From Tupaia tana (Eukaryota; Chordata; Mammalia; Scandentia; Tupaiidae): a stretch of DNA of 64,000 nt. The notes beneath the pieces are model-generated. The model was not told the DNA's origin, searched no databases, and worked only from the letters and a program-made list of their open reading frames with translations. The translations under genes and the position numbers were made by a program. Positions 10,296-21,095 of this stretch are shown piece by piece. The stretch lies in contig JAKSZU010000013.1 in NCBI GenBank assembly GCA_026018925.1, positions 82,112,291 through 82,176,290 of the forward strand, given 5' to 3'. How positions within the stretch are numbered: position 1 is the first letter of the stretch; each line of letters starts with the position of its first letter.

Positions 10296-10566
10296 AAATT
10301 GTTGTTATTTTCATTCTGCATATGAGGACATTGTGCTTCATATCGTTTAGGTGGCTTGTCCCCAAACAGAACCATAGTAAGAGGGACGCGGTATAGAACT
10401 GGACTTTGTTATGTACATTCGTTCAGGCTCTCTTTTCCCCAAGGCTAGTAAGTCAGGGTTAGCAAGAACACCGGTCAACCTCAGAAGGAAGAGGCTCTCT
10501 CATTCACTCATCACCAGAAACTCAGACACTAGCCCTGGGCCCACTGCAGAGTAGGTGATCATTAAA

Positions 10567-10822
10567 TAGAATTTTTACTAATTGCCCAAGGGCATGTGCC
10601 CTCACTAGAGAGAGACAGAGAGAGAGTGAGAAGAAGAGGAAGAAAATATTCCCCATGGAACATGGTCATGCCACAAATCCCTTCTCCTTTATTCTCCATC
10701 CTATGGGGATTTTGTGCATCACACACATGTACCTGGTGTGTTTTCCAAGCCACTGGGGCCAGGATTTGAATCGTTGTCAGCTATGTGGGATCCAGCTCCC
10801 TCAACTACTAAGCCATGGGCCA
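10567..10822 (-). mobile_element. Family A SINE, old copy
   Basis: Diverged: 'gggcatgtgccctcactagag' on the 3' side, 'ttctcctttattctcc' in the centre, and 'actaagccatgggcc' at the 5' end. Confidence 0.78.
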
Positions 10823-10845
10823 AACTTAAATAATGTTAATTGAAG

Positions 10846-11081
10846 GACTAGCAGATGGGGTAATGGTTATGTCACTGAACTCCCACACGATCCACCGAGG
10901 TTTGAGTCCTAGACCAGTGGCTTGAAACTCACATTGGGTGCATATGTGTGTATATCCAAAATCCCAAGAGGAGAATGGAGGAAAAGGATTATGGCATGGC
11001 CATACCCCCAGAGGGTGATTTCGTGCTTTCTGTCTCTCTCTCTGGTGAACACATACACCCTGTAGCAAAAATCTCTCTCAA

Positions 11082-11115
<34 letters not shown>
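10846..11115 (+). mobile_element. Family A SINE with (AAT)n tail
   Basis: Full-length and moderately diverged. The tail has become (AAT)n at about 11083-11117. The TSD AATAATGTTAA(T/A)TGAA flanks it (about 10830-10844 and 11113-11127). Confidence 0.86.
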
Positions 11116-11118
<3 letters not shown>

Positions 11119-11259
11119 TTAAATGAACCAACAAAAGAGGTATTTATCCTTCTGATCCTTCAAGTGCAAATGCACTTAGTGTTCCTTCGAAGAGCTCACT
11201 GGGAGTTTTCCAAATGAGACATTTTTCTCATTTTTAAAAGTTCCCTATTTTACTTAAAG

Positions 11260-11480
11260 TAAAACACAAATGATCTCTCGGTGCCTGTGACTTTGTCTCG
11301 CAGCATATGATCCCAACACGAGCATTGGCGGAGTGTGAGTGAGTTCGGCTCTCCCCTTTGGACTGTCATTTGAGTGAAGAATATGGTTTATGTTCATTAA
11401 AGACCACTCCAGAGGCAAAATTCAGCTAATTATTTCTTACTATGTTCTCTGGAGCACAGGGAGTAAGGATCAACATGAAA
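11260..11480. other. Unique segment, possible conserved non-coding element
   Basis: Repeat-free DNA with several uncommon CpGs and AT-rich homeodomain-like words (TTCATTAAAG, AGCTAATTATTT). No open frame or splice structure is convincing. Function is speculative. Confidence 0.25.
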
Positions 11481-11606
11481 TAAAATGAACTTAGTGTTTC
11501 TACCTAGGAATAATTTAATAACTTTCATGTCTTAGATTTATTTGAATATAAAATAGGCTATATGTAAAATAGTATGAAATGAAAGGAAAAACTCATATAG
11601 CATTTT

Positions 11607-11870
11607 TTTTGGGGGGTGGAGAGATTTTCGCTATAGGGTGTGTGCGCTCGCCAGACAGAAAGAGAGAGACATAGAGACAGAAAGTGAGAAATCACCCCCC
11701 AGGGGGGATGGCCACGCCGCAATCCCTTCTCCTCCATTCTCCTCTCGGGATCTTGGGCACGCACGCACACGCGCCCGGCGTGAGTTTTAAGCCACCGGGT
11801 CTAGGATGCGAATCGCGGTCGACTACATGGGAGTCCAGCGACATAGCCATTATGCTAACTGCTGGTTCCC
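11607..11870 (-). mobile_element. Family A SINE, long form, young
   Basis: The TSD TCATATAGCATTTT is at 11593-11606 and 11871-11884. The tail is unusual, eight T followed by six G on the + strand. Confidence 0.93.
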
Positions 11871-12065
11871 TCATATAGCATTTTAATAAGCTGGCAAATC
11901 AATAGGTTACATTACAATAATTTCATTACTTTTCTAAAAGCAATCTGAGGGTTTGAAAGCAGATGAATATGTCAGGAATGATGACAATATCTGTCGCTGT
12001 GGAATGTTGTGAAATGCTGTCTAAGAACAAAGATAAACATTGAGGAAAATTCTAGCATATAAACC

Positions 12066-12398
12066 TATGAGGAGACTTCAAAATGGTTGTGGAAAAATGG
12101 AATTAAAGTACGAGTCTATTTTGGTGTAAATTTTTTTTCTAAAATCCATAATCATTTTTTCATTATATGTATTTTCCATGGACTTTTTTTTTAACAATTA
12201 CTTTTTTATTTAATTTTATTTATTTATTCATTTATTCTTAATTTGATCAGAGAAAGACACAGAGAGAGATACAGAGAGAGAGGGAAACTGAGAAAGCAAG
12301 CCACCAGGTCCGGGACTCGAACCGTGGTCGGCCATGTGGGAGTGTCCAGCACCTTAGCCACCATGCCACCTGCTGGTCCCAACTTTTTAAAGATCCTT
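12066..12398 (+). mobile_element. Mariner-like MITE, copy 1, split by a SINE
   Basis: Left end 'tatgaggagacttcaaaatggttg'; centre 'tttggtgtaaattttttttctaaaatccat'; right end after the inserted SINE 'aactttttaaagatcc'. It shares terminal inverted repeats with 34068-34206 and 45190-45330. TA at the edge suits a Tc1/mariner target. Confidence 0.65.
12195..12380 (-). mobile_element. Family A SINE, short form
   Basis: The short form keeps only the tRNA-like head (here ending 'ccacctgctggtccc' on the + strand), a GA/CT-rich linker and an AAATTAAAT-type AT tail. It interrupts the MITE at 12066. Confidence 0.85.
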
Positions 12399-12639
12399 TG
12401 TAAGTACATCCCCAAAGTTTTCCAAATATTTTAGGCTTCTGGGCAGTGTTTAATCCTTTGAATTTTTCATTCGTTTCATAATTATGTCTTCAAAATGATT
12501 CTTCTTTTAGCAATGAACTTCAGTCATTTGAAAAATAGTGATACCAAAGTTTGTAAGTCCAAGTGTCTATTTTTGTTTAAAATATTTCTCAATTGAATAT
12601 TTTATAAATTTCATCTCAGAGTATACAAAAAGTCTTTTA

Positions 12640-12895
12640 AAAAAATTGTCAGAGAGTGCATGTGTACACTGGAGTGGAGGATGAGGGAGAGAGAGAAAGA
12701 AAAAGTGAGAAAGCACCCTCCATGGGGAATGGTCACAATGCCGTCCTTTCTCTTTCATTTCTCCCCCTTTTTGGGATTTTGGGCATGCATGCATACATAC
12801 CTCATGTGTTTCTTAAGTCACCAGGTCTGAGACTTGAACTACGCAGTGGGCCATATGAGATGTAGCCACATAACCACCATGCTACAGGCTGGCCC
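12640..12895 (-). mobile_element. Family A SINE, old copy
   Basis: 'agagagtgcatgtgtacactgg' on the 3' side, 'gggcatgcatgcatacata' in the body, and 'ccatgctacaggctggccc' at the 5' end. Confidence 0.8.
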
Positions 12896-12899
12896 ACAG

Positions 12900-13905
12900 A
12901 AAGTCCTTATTAATGCTAAACATGTGAGCAATACTAATACTCACCTTTAAATTAACCAGCTGATCATGCTCACTGGCAGATTTGCAACTCAGACCTGCAG
13001 AGTAGATTATAAGAAGTGGGAACTCTCGAGATAGCCAAGGTGCGTATCTATGTGGTGTTAGGAGAGCAGACTTTGTGCTCAGGACAAGCCGGGCTAATGT
13101 AACTCTTACTCATTGTACACCAGGAAGAAACCCTAAGTCATTATAAAGAGGCAAATAATCCTTTTGCATGTTTTTTTGTTTTGTTTTGTTCACTTGTTTT
13201 GAACAGAGAGAATGGGAAAATTTAAAAAGGGTTAGAGAACAACATAAAGGGAGGGAATTTTTACCTTAGAAATTTGGTTTTCCTACCAACTGCCAGATAG
13301 TTTCTTATTTCCTATGAGGAAGGCATAGTTTTCCTACAGGCTGTTTACCTGGTCTCTCTTCTTTCCCATTCTACTGGGTGATGAGAGCAAGGACAAAAAA
13401 GGGACAGGGATGCTGAGAGAGGAAACCAGAGTGAGCATTAGGATTTTAGGGTCAGGAGAGCTTTGCGTACTAGGAGGAACTCAAAGATGTAAGAGCAGGA
13501 GGCCAGAGCTGGGCACCTGGTCGGAACCAGGCATGCGCCTAAGTGGACAGAGAGGCCAAGAGAGTCTATAACTCAATGCTCTTCAAAGAACTCACTTGGA
13601 GGACAAGTTTGGGGAGAACTATGGGGACTCTCTGAGAAGATACTGAAAGCAGGGCTGAGAAGCTGGGCAGGTTAGCATACTTCAGTGGTAGGTGTGGAAT
13701 CGGAAACTGAGGCTGATAAAACTCAGATCACAGAGGCACTACAGAAGCCTGAAATCCAGAAGGCTAGACAAATCCTGCCCACCCTCTGGGTGCCCAGTTG
13801 ATTGCCGGGTCCTACTGATTCTCCCTACCTCCTCAACTCTGCCCTTTTCTCTCCTGTCTCCTGTGATACTCCACAGAGCGAGACCACGAGCCTCCTGTAA
13901 GATTG
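12900..13905. other. Unique intergenic DNA
   Basis: I see no gene and no young repeat in this ~1 kb. Short open frames on both strands have no recognisable product. Confidence 0.5.
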
Positions 13906-13919
13906 CCTGTATGTAAGAC

Positions 13920-14065
13920 CCTGCTGTGCCTCCTGCTTGTTTTGTAACTCTGGTTTCCTTAACTGAAAGATGAGAATGATAATATTAGTACCTCTTTTGG
14001 AATAGTTGGAAATGTTCAACAAGCTAATGCTTATGAGAGCCTTGGCAACTGATAAGTACTCAATG
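13920..14065 (+). mobile_element. MIR fragment
   Basis: 'tttgtaactctggtttccttaactgaaagatgagaatgataatattagtacctc' is the MIR 3' core, followed by the 'agtactcaatgt' end. Confidence 0.7.
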
Positions 14066-14072
14066 TCAGCTG

Positions 14073-14570
14073 CTGTATTAGTTTCCTAGGCTGCTATAAC
14101 AAATAGCTACCAAAGCCTGTAGGACTTTAAACAACAGAAATTTATTCTCTCACGGTTCTGGAGGTCAGAAGTCTGAAATCAAGGTGTCAGAGTTGGTTTC
14201 TTCTGGAGTTTCTGAGGGAGAATCCATCCCTTGACTCTCTCTTAGCTTCTTGTGGTTGCTGGAATCCTTGGCAATCATTGGCTTATAGGTGCATTGCTTG
14301 AATCTCTTTCTTCATCTCCACATGACCTTCCCCTTGGTCTGTGAGTCTTGAATTCCCCTTTGCTTCCTCTTGTAAAGAAATCAGTCATTGGGTTTAGGGC
14401 CCACCCTAAGTCCAGGGTAATCTCTCAAGATCCAAATCTTGATTACATCTGCAAAGACCATATTTCCAAATAAGGTCACATTCATAGGTACGGGATGCAG
14501 GGGCAGGAAGGTAGGGATTAGGGCTTGGACTTATCTCTTGGAGGGCTGTCATTCAACCCATTCCAGGTGT
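14073..14570 (-). mobile_element. MLT1-type LTR (ERVL-MaLR), near full length
   Basis: Reverse-strand LTR from 'tagtttcctaggctgctataac' through 'ttctggaggtcagaagtctgaaatcaaggtgtc', 'tccaaataaggtcacattcatagg', to 'ctgtcattcaaccca'. No internal retroviral genes accompany it, so it is solitary. Confidence 0.88.
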
Positions 14571-14796
14571 CATAATTGTTACTTACAGCTCTAGATCTTT
14601 TTGTCTTTTGACTATACATTTAAAATGGCCTACCTGCCATCTTCAAATAGCAAGTCATTCTCAGCAAAGTAGCTTCAATGATCTTTCCATCTGCTGTACC
14701 CTCTGTGGCTCTCATCACCTGCAGGAGAACATCTGAAATGATGAATGAGGCTGTGACCTGGACCATCATCTCTGTGGTGCCATTTTCCACTCCCTC

Positions 14797-15000
14797 CCTT
14801 TTTTTAAAAAAAAAAAAATTATTTTTATTTAAACTTATTTATTTATTTATTTATTTTAATTTGGTCAGAGAGGGACAGAGTGAGTAAGAGAAAGAGAGAG
14901 AGAGGGAAGGTGAGAAAGCAAGCCGCCAGGTCCAGGACTTGAACTGCAATCGGTCATATGGGAGTCCAGTGCCCTCAACCACCATGCCACCTGCTGGCCG
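14797..15000 (-). mobile_element. Family A SINE, short form
   Basis: Head, GA-rich linker and (ATTT)n tail. The TSD ATTTTCCA(C/T)TCCCT is at 14782-14795 and 15001-15014. Confidence 0.88.
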
Positions 15001-15014
15001 ATTTTCCATTCCCT

Positions 15015-15158
15015 TTTTTACCTTTCGCTTCCTTTAAAATGGGACAGCTGTCAGTGCCCCAAAATACAGTGCACTCTTCCATGCCTCCTGTCCTCTGCAC
15101 AGGCTGTTCCCTCTGCCTATATATTATTCCTTCCCCTAGTCAGGGCCTGTACATCTTT
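15015..15158 (+). mobile_element. L2 LINE 3' end, left part
   Basis: 'gcacaggctgttccctctgcctatatattattccttcccc' is typical L2 3' sequence. It continues at 15431 beyond the inserted SINE. Confidence 0.65.
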
Positions 15159-15173
15159 TGAAATTCAGTTCTT

Positions 15174-15430
15174 TTTTTTTTTGGAGAGGTTTTTTCTATA
15201 GAGTGCATGCACTCTCCAGAAAGACAGAGAGATAGAGAGACAGAAAGCGAGAAGTCACCCCCAAGGGGAGATGGCCACACTGCAATCACTTCTCCTCCAT
15301 TATCCTCTCGGATCTTGGGCACTCATTCACACGTACCCAGCGTGAGTTTAAGCCACCGGGTCCGGGACTCCAACCGTGGTCGACTACATGGGAGTCCAGC
15401 GATGTAGCCATTATGCCAACTGCTGGTCCC
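15174..15430 (-). mobile_element. Family A SINE, long form, inserted in L2
   Basis: The TSD TGAA(A/G)TTCAGTTCTT is at 15159-15173 and 15431-15445. Confidence 0.92.
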
Positions 15431-15720
15431 TGAAGTTCAGTTCTTATTTCCTCTCCTCTGAGGAACCTTCCTGGATGCTCCCCTGGCGGCTTCCTCAGAC
15501 CCGGGTACTGGCTTTCTCCTATCTATCCCCCACTGTATCTTGGACTTTTCTCTGTCACGGTATTGCATCCGTTGTTCCAAAAAGGTCTGTTAATGTCTCT
15601 GCTGCTCCTTTAAGGTTGCACCTACTCAACTCTATATCCCAGTGCCAGTGCAGTAGGGGGAAGTGTTGAATGATGAATGAATGAGTGCATGAATGGGTAG
15701 ATGTATGAATGAATGAACAA
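15431..15720 (+). mobile_element. L2 LINE 3' end, right part
   Basis: 'tttcctctcctctgaggaaccttcctgg' through the terminal (TGAA)n run 'gaatgaatgaac' that is characteristic of L2 ends. Confidence 0.72.
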
Positions 15721-15780
15721 CTAAAAAAAAGGAAAGTCCAAGGCAGGGATCATGTAAAACGACAAGGTAAAACCTGGAAT

Positions 15781-16750
15781 AAAGCTGGAAACAGGCAGAA
15801 AGGCTCTTTCCTTTCCGTCTGGCGGCAGCCATCAGGTAAGCCAACATGGGCGCGTACAAGTACATCCAGAGCTGTGGCGGAAGAAGCTGTCCGACGTGAT
15901 GCGATTCCTCCTGCAGGTCCCCTGCTGGCAGTACTGCCAGCTCTGGACACTGCGCTGGGTGCCCCGCCCCACCCCGCAGGGTAAAGCGCGCAGACTGGGC
16001 TACAAGGTGAAGCAAGGTTATGTGATATACGGGATTCGTGTGCGGTGTGGAGGCCACAAACACCCAGTCCCCAAGGGTGCAACCTATGGCAAGTCTGTCC
16101 TTCATGGTGTTGACCAGCTCAAGTTTGCTCGGAGCCTCCAGTCTGTTGGAGAGGAGCGAGCTGGACGCCACTGTGGGGCTCTTAGAGTCCTGAATTCTTA
16201 CTGGGTGGGTGAAGATTCCACACACAAATTCTTCGAGGTTATCCTCATTAATCCATTCCATAAAGCTATCAGAAGAAACCCTGACACCCAGTGGATTACC
16301 AAGCCAGTCCACAAGCACAGGGAGATGCGTGGGCTGACATCTGCAGGCCGCAAGAGCCGAGGCCTTGGAAAGGGCCACAAGTTCCACCACGCTATTGGTG
16401 GCTCTACCCCTGCAGCTTGGAGAAGATGCGATACTCTCCAGCTCCACCATTACCGCTGATCTAAGAAATGTTTGTAAAATTCATACCTAATAAACAATTT
16501 AGGACAGTCATGTCTGCTTAAAAGTGTGATTTGTCTGTTAAACTAGTCTGCAGGTTGTTTCATGGATGCTTTGTCAGATACAAAAGTTCCAAGTGCAATA
16601 ATGTTTGAAGATTATAAATGATAGTGTATCTTGTTTCTAAACATTTTTGTCTGCTTTATCTTATTAGGGAATTATATGTCGGTGTTTAAAACGTGTGGTA
16701 TAATAGGTGTAAAAATAAATTCTTTAAAACAGGAAAAAAAGCTAGAAACA
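15781..16750 (+). pseudogene. RPL15: RPL15 processed pseudogene
   Basis: Intronless retrocopy of the mRNA for large-subunit ribosomal protein L15 (normally 204 aa). It has the RPL15 5' UTR from about 15802 (CTTTCCGTCTGGCGGCAGCC), the start codon at 15846, a stop at 16457-16459, the typical 3' UTR with AATAAA, and a second AATAAA-type signal near 16715 just before a short A tail. One base is missing near codon 9 (CAGGAGCTG became CAGAGCTG, about 15870), which shifts the frame. Downstream, from 15899 to the stop, the frame is open and L15-like ([30 protein letters not shown]) but carries many replacements, for example several arginines changed to cysteine, histidine or proline. Imperfect TSDs AAAGCTGGAAACA (15781-15793) and AAAGCTAGAAACA (16738-16750) flank it, as expected for L1-mediated retroposition. 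Confidence 0.96.
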
Positions 16751-16896
16751 TCTGAGGTTATTAATAAGGAGATGTGGCTACTCAGACTTCCGTCTGTGTT
16801 GTATAAACTATGAACAGCCCCAAGTAACTGCTGAGCAAACTCATTATAACACTCCAGAGGCTTCTGATTCTTCTCAATTTCCAAAGTCTTAACTTA

Positions 16897-16923
16897 AAAA
16901 ACAAACAAACAAACAAACAAACA
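16897..16923 (+). repeat. (AAAC)n simple repeat
   Basis: Six or so AAAC units. Confidence 0.85.
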
Positions 16924-17084
16924 CACCTTGGAAGTAGATAAAACCTGATTCTCGCACCTTGGACTTGACCAGGAAAAGAATCACCTGGTGCCCAAGATTA
17001 GACTGTGAATAGCTAAGCACCATCCTCAGGCGTTCTGATGAAGTCAGTCTGGGGCAGGCTCAGTAATTTGTGGAGAGGCTAAAA

Positions 17085-17395
17085 GTGCAAGTTCTGGCTT
17101 TGCCAGACCCACACAATGTGACCTTAGACAGCGTCTTAATTCTTCATCTGTGAAGTGTAGAAAATAATAGTACTTCAGGAACCAGCAGATAGCGAATGGC
17201 TACATGGCTGGACTCCCATGTAGTCGACCACGGTTCGAGTCCCAGACCTGGTGGCTTAAACTCACACCAGGCACGTGTGCATGTGTGCCCCAGATCCCAA
17301 GATGAGAATGGAGGAGAAGAGATTGTGTCATGGCCATTCTCTGTCTCTCTGTCTTTACGGCGAGTGCACACACCCTATAGCAAAAACCTCTCCAA

Positions 17396-17429
<34 letters not shown>

Positions 17430-17520
17430 CAAAGGACTGTGGTTAGAACATTGACAAGAGACTTTAGCACTTATAAGTGGTCAGTAACGTGACCTTCGTC
17501 ATTATCATCACACCATCACT
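17085..17520 (+). mobile_element. MIR, split by a family A SINE
   Basis: Left part 17085-17177 ('gccagacccacacaatgtgaccttagac...cttcatctgtgaagtg'); right part 17428-17520 ('gactgtggttagaacattgac...'). Removing the SINE at 17178-17427 restores the order. Confidence 0.65.
17178..17427 (+). mobile_element. Family A SINE, internally deleted, (AAT)n tail
   Basis: Full head, but the palindromic CCCC/GGGG centre and adjacent ~25 bp are missing ('ggccattctctgtctc'). The tail is (AAT)n at 17396-17426. TSD about AATA(G/A)TACTTCA. Confidence 0.86.
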
Positions 17521-17554
17521 GTTCCATCACCATCATCATCATCATCATTAATGG

Positions 17555-17850
17555 AATCAGTGGTTCTTCATCCTGGCTGCATAATAAAATCACCAGGGAA
17601 ATTTACAAATAGATCCTGATACAGTGAGTCTGGAGTGGGTTTGGGGCTAAGGCCATCTCTGCCTCACGTTCAAAGGTCTAACGCGCAGTCACAGTTGAGA
17701 CCCAGGAGGCCCTGAATACACTTCTCAAACCTGAATGTGTACAGAATCACTTGGGATCTTGCCGAAATGCAGATTCTGACTCAGTAGGTTTAGAACAGGT
17801 GAGAATCTGCATTGCACAGCTCCAGGGTTTGCTGGGGCTGTTCATAGACT
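17555..17850 (+). mobile_element. Two MER20-like fragments
   Basis: 17555-17660: 'gtggttcttcatcctggctgcataataaaatcaccaggga'. 17720-17850: 'cagaatcacttgggatcttg...gcagattctgactcagtaggt...gagaatctgcattgc'. Both are old hAT-Charlie MITE relics in the same orientation. Confidence 0.6.
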
Positions 17851-17859
17851 CCCCTCTGA

Positions 17860-18760
17860 AGAGCGAGGCTTTAGGGGATTCTATGAGAAATAGCTCCTGG
17901 ATCCAAAAGATGCAACCCACAACTTGACTGAAGGTGGCATGTCAACACAGCAACCAACTGTGATGGATTTGTGGCTCCTGGCTACACCCAGGCCCATCAC
18001 ACTCCTAGTGCCCCACGCCTTCTGCCTGAAACTTCCAAACCTCTCGCTAACATGATCAAACCCTGGGAGGAGATGCAGGCGGCTGTCTCCTACTTCCCTG
18101 ATAAGATGTGTCAAATGCACATTCATTACCTTCCCAGGAGTCCTTTCCGAAAGCATTTAAGGAAATCCTGCCCACTTAGCACTTTGCTCTTCAGATTGTG
18201 GAGCTCAGGGTCATGTGTTGTCCATCATGGGGCCATTTGCGTGGGTCAGGCTGCTGAGTCAGTGACCCTGCCGGGTGGGAATAGCATCATGGCCCCTGGT
18301 TTTTGCACAGATGACTTGAGTGTTTTTCAAAACCCATTAAATGACAAAGTTCCTGATCCAGGTGTAGCAACTGGGAGGCCCACAATCAAGCTGGGCAAAG
18401 GAAAGGGTGGAGGATTAAAATTAGAGCCAGTTAACAAGCCTGGAATATTAATTCTGAGTCTAGATCAGCATCCAAATATGCCTTTTATTACAACTGTCCT
18501 AGGAAAGTTTGTATTACAAAAGGATTGTAAATGGATGCTTAATTTACAAGAGGATTTGGCTGAGGTCTGAAATTGCATTTTCTTGCAAACTCCCTATGTT
18601 TTCCTCAAAAGCCCTCCCCAAGGTTTAAGCTGTACCAAAGGCCCTCCCTGTCTCTGTGGCCCTCCTGCAGTTCACAGCATTGTGAAATTGCTTTGAAGGC
18701 ACAGCTGACAGCACCTTCGTTTATTGTGCATGGATTTCAGGTTAACCCCCTCACAATTTG
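17860..18760. other. Unique intergenic DNA containing a 199-codon open frame
   Basis: No repeat is recognised. A + strand frame is open from 17971 to 18570, but its product matches nothing I know and it has no promoter, CpG island or splice signals that would support it. A chance frame of this length is plausible in 64 kb. Confidence 0.35.
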
Positions 18761-18769
18761 GCCACCTGT

Positions 18770-19015
18770 TGATAAGGCAGAAGTAGTCGACCCAGCCACC
18801 ATGGTGCAGGCAATAGGGTATTGCTGGGTGATGCTGGAGCCCCAAGGAAGACCCGGGTTCAGATCGGGGGCCGACCTGAACATGCTGGGCCTGTGATCCC
18901 AGCTGGCTGGGAGGCTGACATGAGGGAGGACTGTGGCATGGCAAGATCTAATTGAGGCTGTCTCTGTCTCTTTCTCTCTCTCATGAAGAGAGAGAGAAAG
19001 GAAAAAATTTAAAAA
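18770..19015 (+). mobile_element. Family B SINE with 7SL-like module
   Basis: A tRNA-like part ('cccagccaccatggtgcaggc ... acccgggttcagatc') is followed by 'gcctgtgatcccagctggct' and 'gggaggctga', which resemble the 7SL/Alu left arm. A CT-rich run and GA repeat follow. Confidence 0.55.
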
Positions 19016-19149
19016 AATAGTCATTTAAATAACTGATTTCAAAGATTCTTACTTTTGACATAGTGAATCTATCCTTTAGGTCTTCATTTCATATATTAGA
19101 TTCCTAAAAATCTATCGTCAATATGAATTAAAGCGTGACGGTGCTTTGC

Positions 19150-19345
19150 ACCTGCCAGGCATTGCACAAGGGCTTTGCAAGGTTTATCTCCTTTCACCCT
19201 CCACGCACTGATGTGGGGTAGGCACTCTTCATTTCATTTTCTGATTGAGAGAGCTGATCTTAGGGAAATTACTAGGAGTCCCCAAGTTTACACTCTACCT
19301 TGTAAACATCAGAGTTGTGGTTTGAACCCATGGAGTCCATATTCC
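19150..19345 (-). mobile_element. MIR fragment
   Basis: 'ggcattgcacaagggctttgcaaggtttatctcctttcaccct ... gaacccatggagtcc' fits a MIR in reverse. Confidence 0.6.
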
Positions 19346-19499
19346 CTCTCCATTCGTTCTCTGGACTCAGACATGGACTCTCGTCTCCTGCCGCTCTCCT
19401 CCCCGAGCCCTAAAGTGAACTTTTCTGCTCTGCGCATACCTATGCATTAGTTCCATCAGTACCACCCAGCCTAGCCCAGTCCGCTCTCACTCTCTGGAA

Positions 19500-20060
19500 G
19501 TCCCTTTGCCATGTCACGAGTATTCCAGGAATTGGGATGTGGGCACCTACTACCATACCACCACTCCACAGAGCTCTCACCGGAAACCTGCAGGGTCTTC
19601 CACCTGATCTCCCTGCTCACATCTGCTTCCCTTCCTCATCCCTGGCTGCCAGGTGACTTAGAATGTAAGAGCCTCGTGGCTTCAAAGCGTGGCTAACCAA
19701 GGCTAACCCTCCCAAAGCCCTGATCTGGTACAACCTCTTTTCCCCCTGGCTCCCTCTGCCCCTGTCACCCTGAGCATCCTTCTTGCTGCTCTCCAGTGGG
19801 CCAAGCACGCTCACATCACAGAGGGTTTTTATTCACTGTTCCCTTGGCCCTGGACACTGTTCCCTCACTGTTTGCATGGTATCCTTTCTGGCTCCTTCCG
19901 CCTTCTCTGATAGAATGCCATTTCTTTCTTGTCCACAGAAATTAGCACTCGTTCACCACTCCCTCCTCTTTCTGTGGTGGTTTCTCTTCAGAATACTTCT
20001 GAAGTTATCCTGTAGATTTCCTTCCTTTTAACGTCTCTCTCCTTCCTCTGGAATGTAGTT
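19500..20060 (+). mobile_element. L2-like degraded LINE sequence
   Basis: Pyrimidine-rich sequence with L2-like phrases ('ttcccttggccctggacactgttccctc', 'gctccttccgccttctc'). Boundaries are weak. Confidence 0.4.
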
Positions 20061-20139
20061 GCAAAAAGGCAGCTGATATCCAGCACATGGGGTAAGGCCT
20101 GACTGGAGCATAGACCGATACATATGTTAGGGTGGCAGG

Positions 20140-20250
20140 GGAGAGGGAGGGAAGGAGAGAACAAGGAGGAAGGGAGAGAGGAAGGGAGGGAAGGAAAGGG
20201 AGAAAGGGAAGGAAGAACAAGAAAGAAGAAAGGAAAAGAAGGAATAATGA
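20140..20250 (+). repeat. GA-rich low-complexity tract
   Basis: Purine-only (GGGA/GGAA) stretch just left of three consecutive SINEs. Confidence 0.85.
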
Positions 20251-20280
20251 AGAAAGTTGGCTTGTCTGTCTTTTTGTTTC

Positions 20281-20556
20281 TTGTTTTTTTTTTGGGGGGG
20301 GGTGGAGAGGTTTTTTGCTATAGGGCACGTGCGCTTGCCAGACAGACAGAGAGAGACATAGAGACAGAAAGCGAGAAATCACCCCCCAGGGGGTATGGTC
20401 ACGCCGCATCCCTTCTCCTCCATTCTCCTCTCGGGATCTTGGGCATGCACGCACACGTGCCCGGCGTGAGTTTTAAGCCATCAGGTCCAGGACGCGAACC
20501 ATGGTCGACTACGTGGGAGTCCAGCGACATAGCCATTACGCTAACTGCTGGTTCCT
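20281..20556 (-). mobile_element. Family A SINE, first of three in a row
   Basis: Near-consensus with an interrupted T/G tail. TSD TGTCTTTTTGTTT at 20267-20279 and about 20559. Confidence 0.9.
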
Positions 20557-20579
20557 GCTGTCTTTTTGTTTTGAGAGAA

Positions 20580-20844
20580 TTTTTTTTTTCTTTTTTTGGA
20601 GAGGTTTTTCGCTATAGGGCACGTGCGCTCGCCAGAAAGACAGAGAGACAGAGAGATAGAAAGCGAGAAATCACCCCCTGGGGGGATGGCCACGCCACAA
20701 TTCATTCTCCTCTATTCTCCTCTTGGGATCTTGGGCACGCACGCACACGTGCCCGGCGTGAGTTTAAGCCGCCGGGTTTGGGACTTGAACCGCGGTCTAC
20801 TACATGGGAGTCCAGCAACATAGCCATTACGCTAATTGCTGGTA
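20580..20844 (-). mobile_element. Family A SINE, second of three
   Basis: Slightly diverged long form. It sits beside the A-rich tail of the third copy. Confidence 0.9.
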
Positions 20845-20859
20845 CTGATAATTTTTATT

Positions 20860-21095
20860 TTTACTGTAGGGTATGTGTGCTCTGGAGAAACAGAGAAACA
20901 GAAAGTGAGAAATCATCCCCCAGGGGGGTTGGCCACACCACAATCCCATCTCCTCCATTCTCCTCTTGGGATTTTGGGCACACATGCACATGTGCCCTGC
21001 CTGAGTTTCCAGCCACCTGGTCTGGGACTCAAACTGTGGTCGACTCTGTGGGAGGCAGTACAGCCATGTAACCATTACACCATCTGCTGGTCCCA
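20860..21095 (-). mobile_element. Family A SINE, third of three (oldest)
   Basis: More diverged: 'tactgtagggtatgtgtgctctgg' on its 3' side, ending 'catctgctggtccc'. Confidence 0.86.

Noticed and set aside
10017-10325. ~100-codon frames seen in many young SINEs
   Set aside because: Both strands of the family A SINE lack stops over ~90 codons; these are non-coding Pol III retroposons.
15632-16450. 272-codon minus-strand open frame
   Set aside because: Antisense shadow of the RPL15 processed pseudogene.
20124-21071. 315-codon + strand open frame
   Set aside because: It reads through a purine tract and three family A SINEs; the repeated CHNPFSS/HARTRAR-like phrases are SINE translation.
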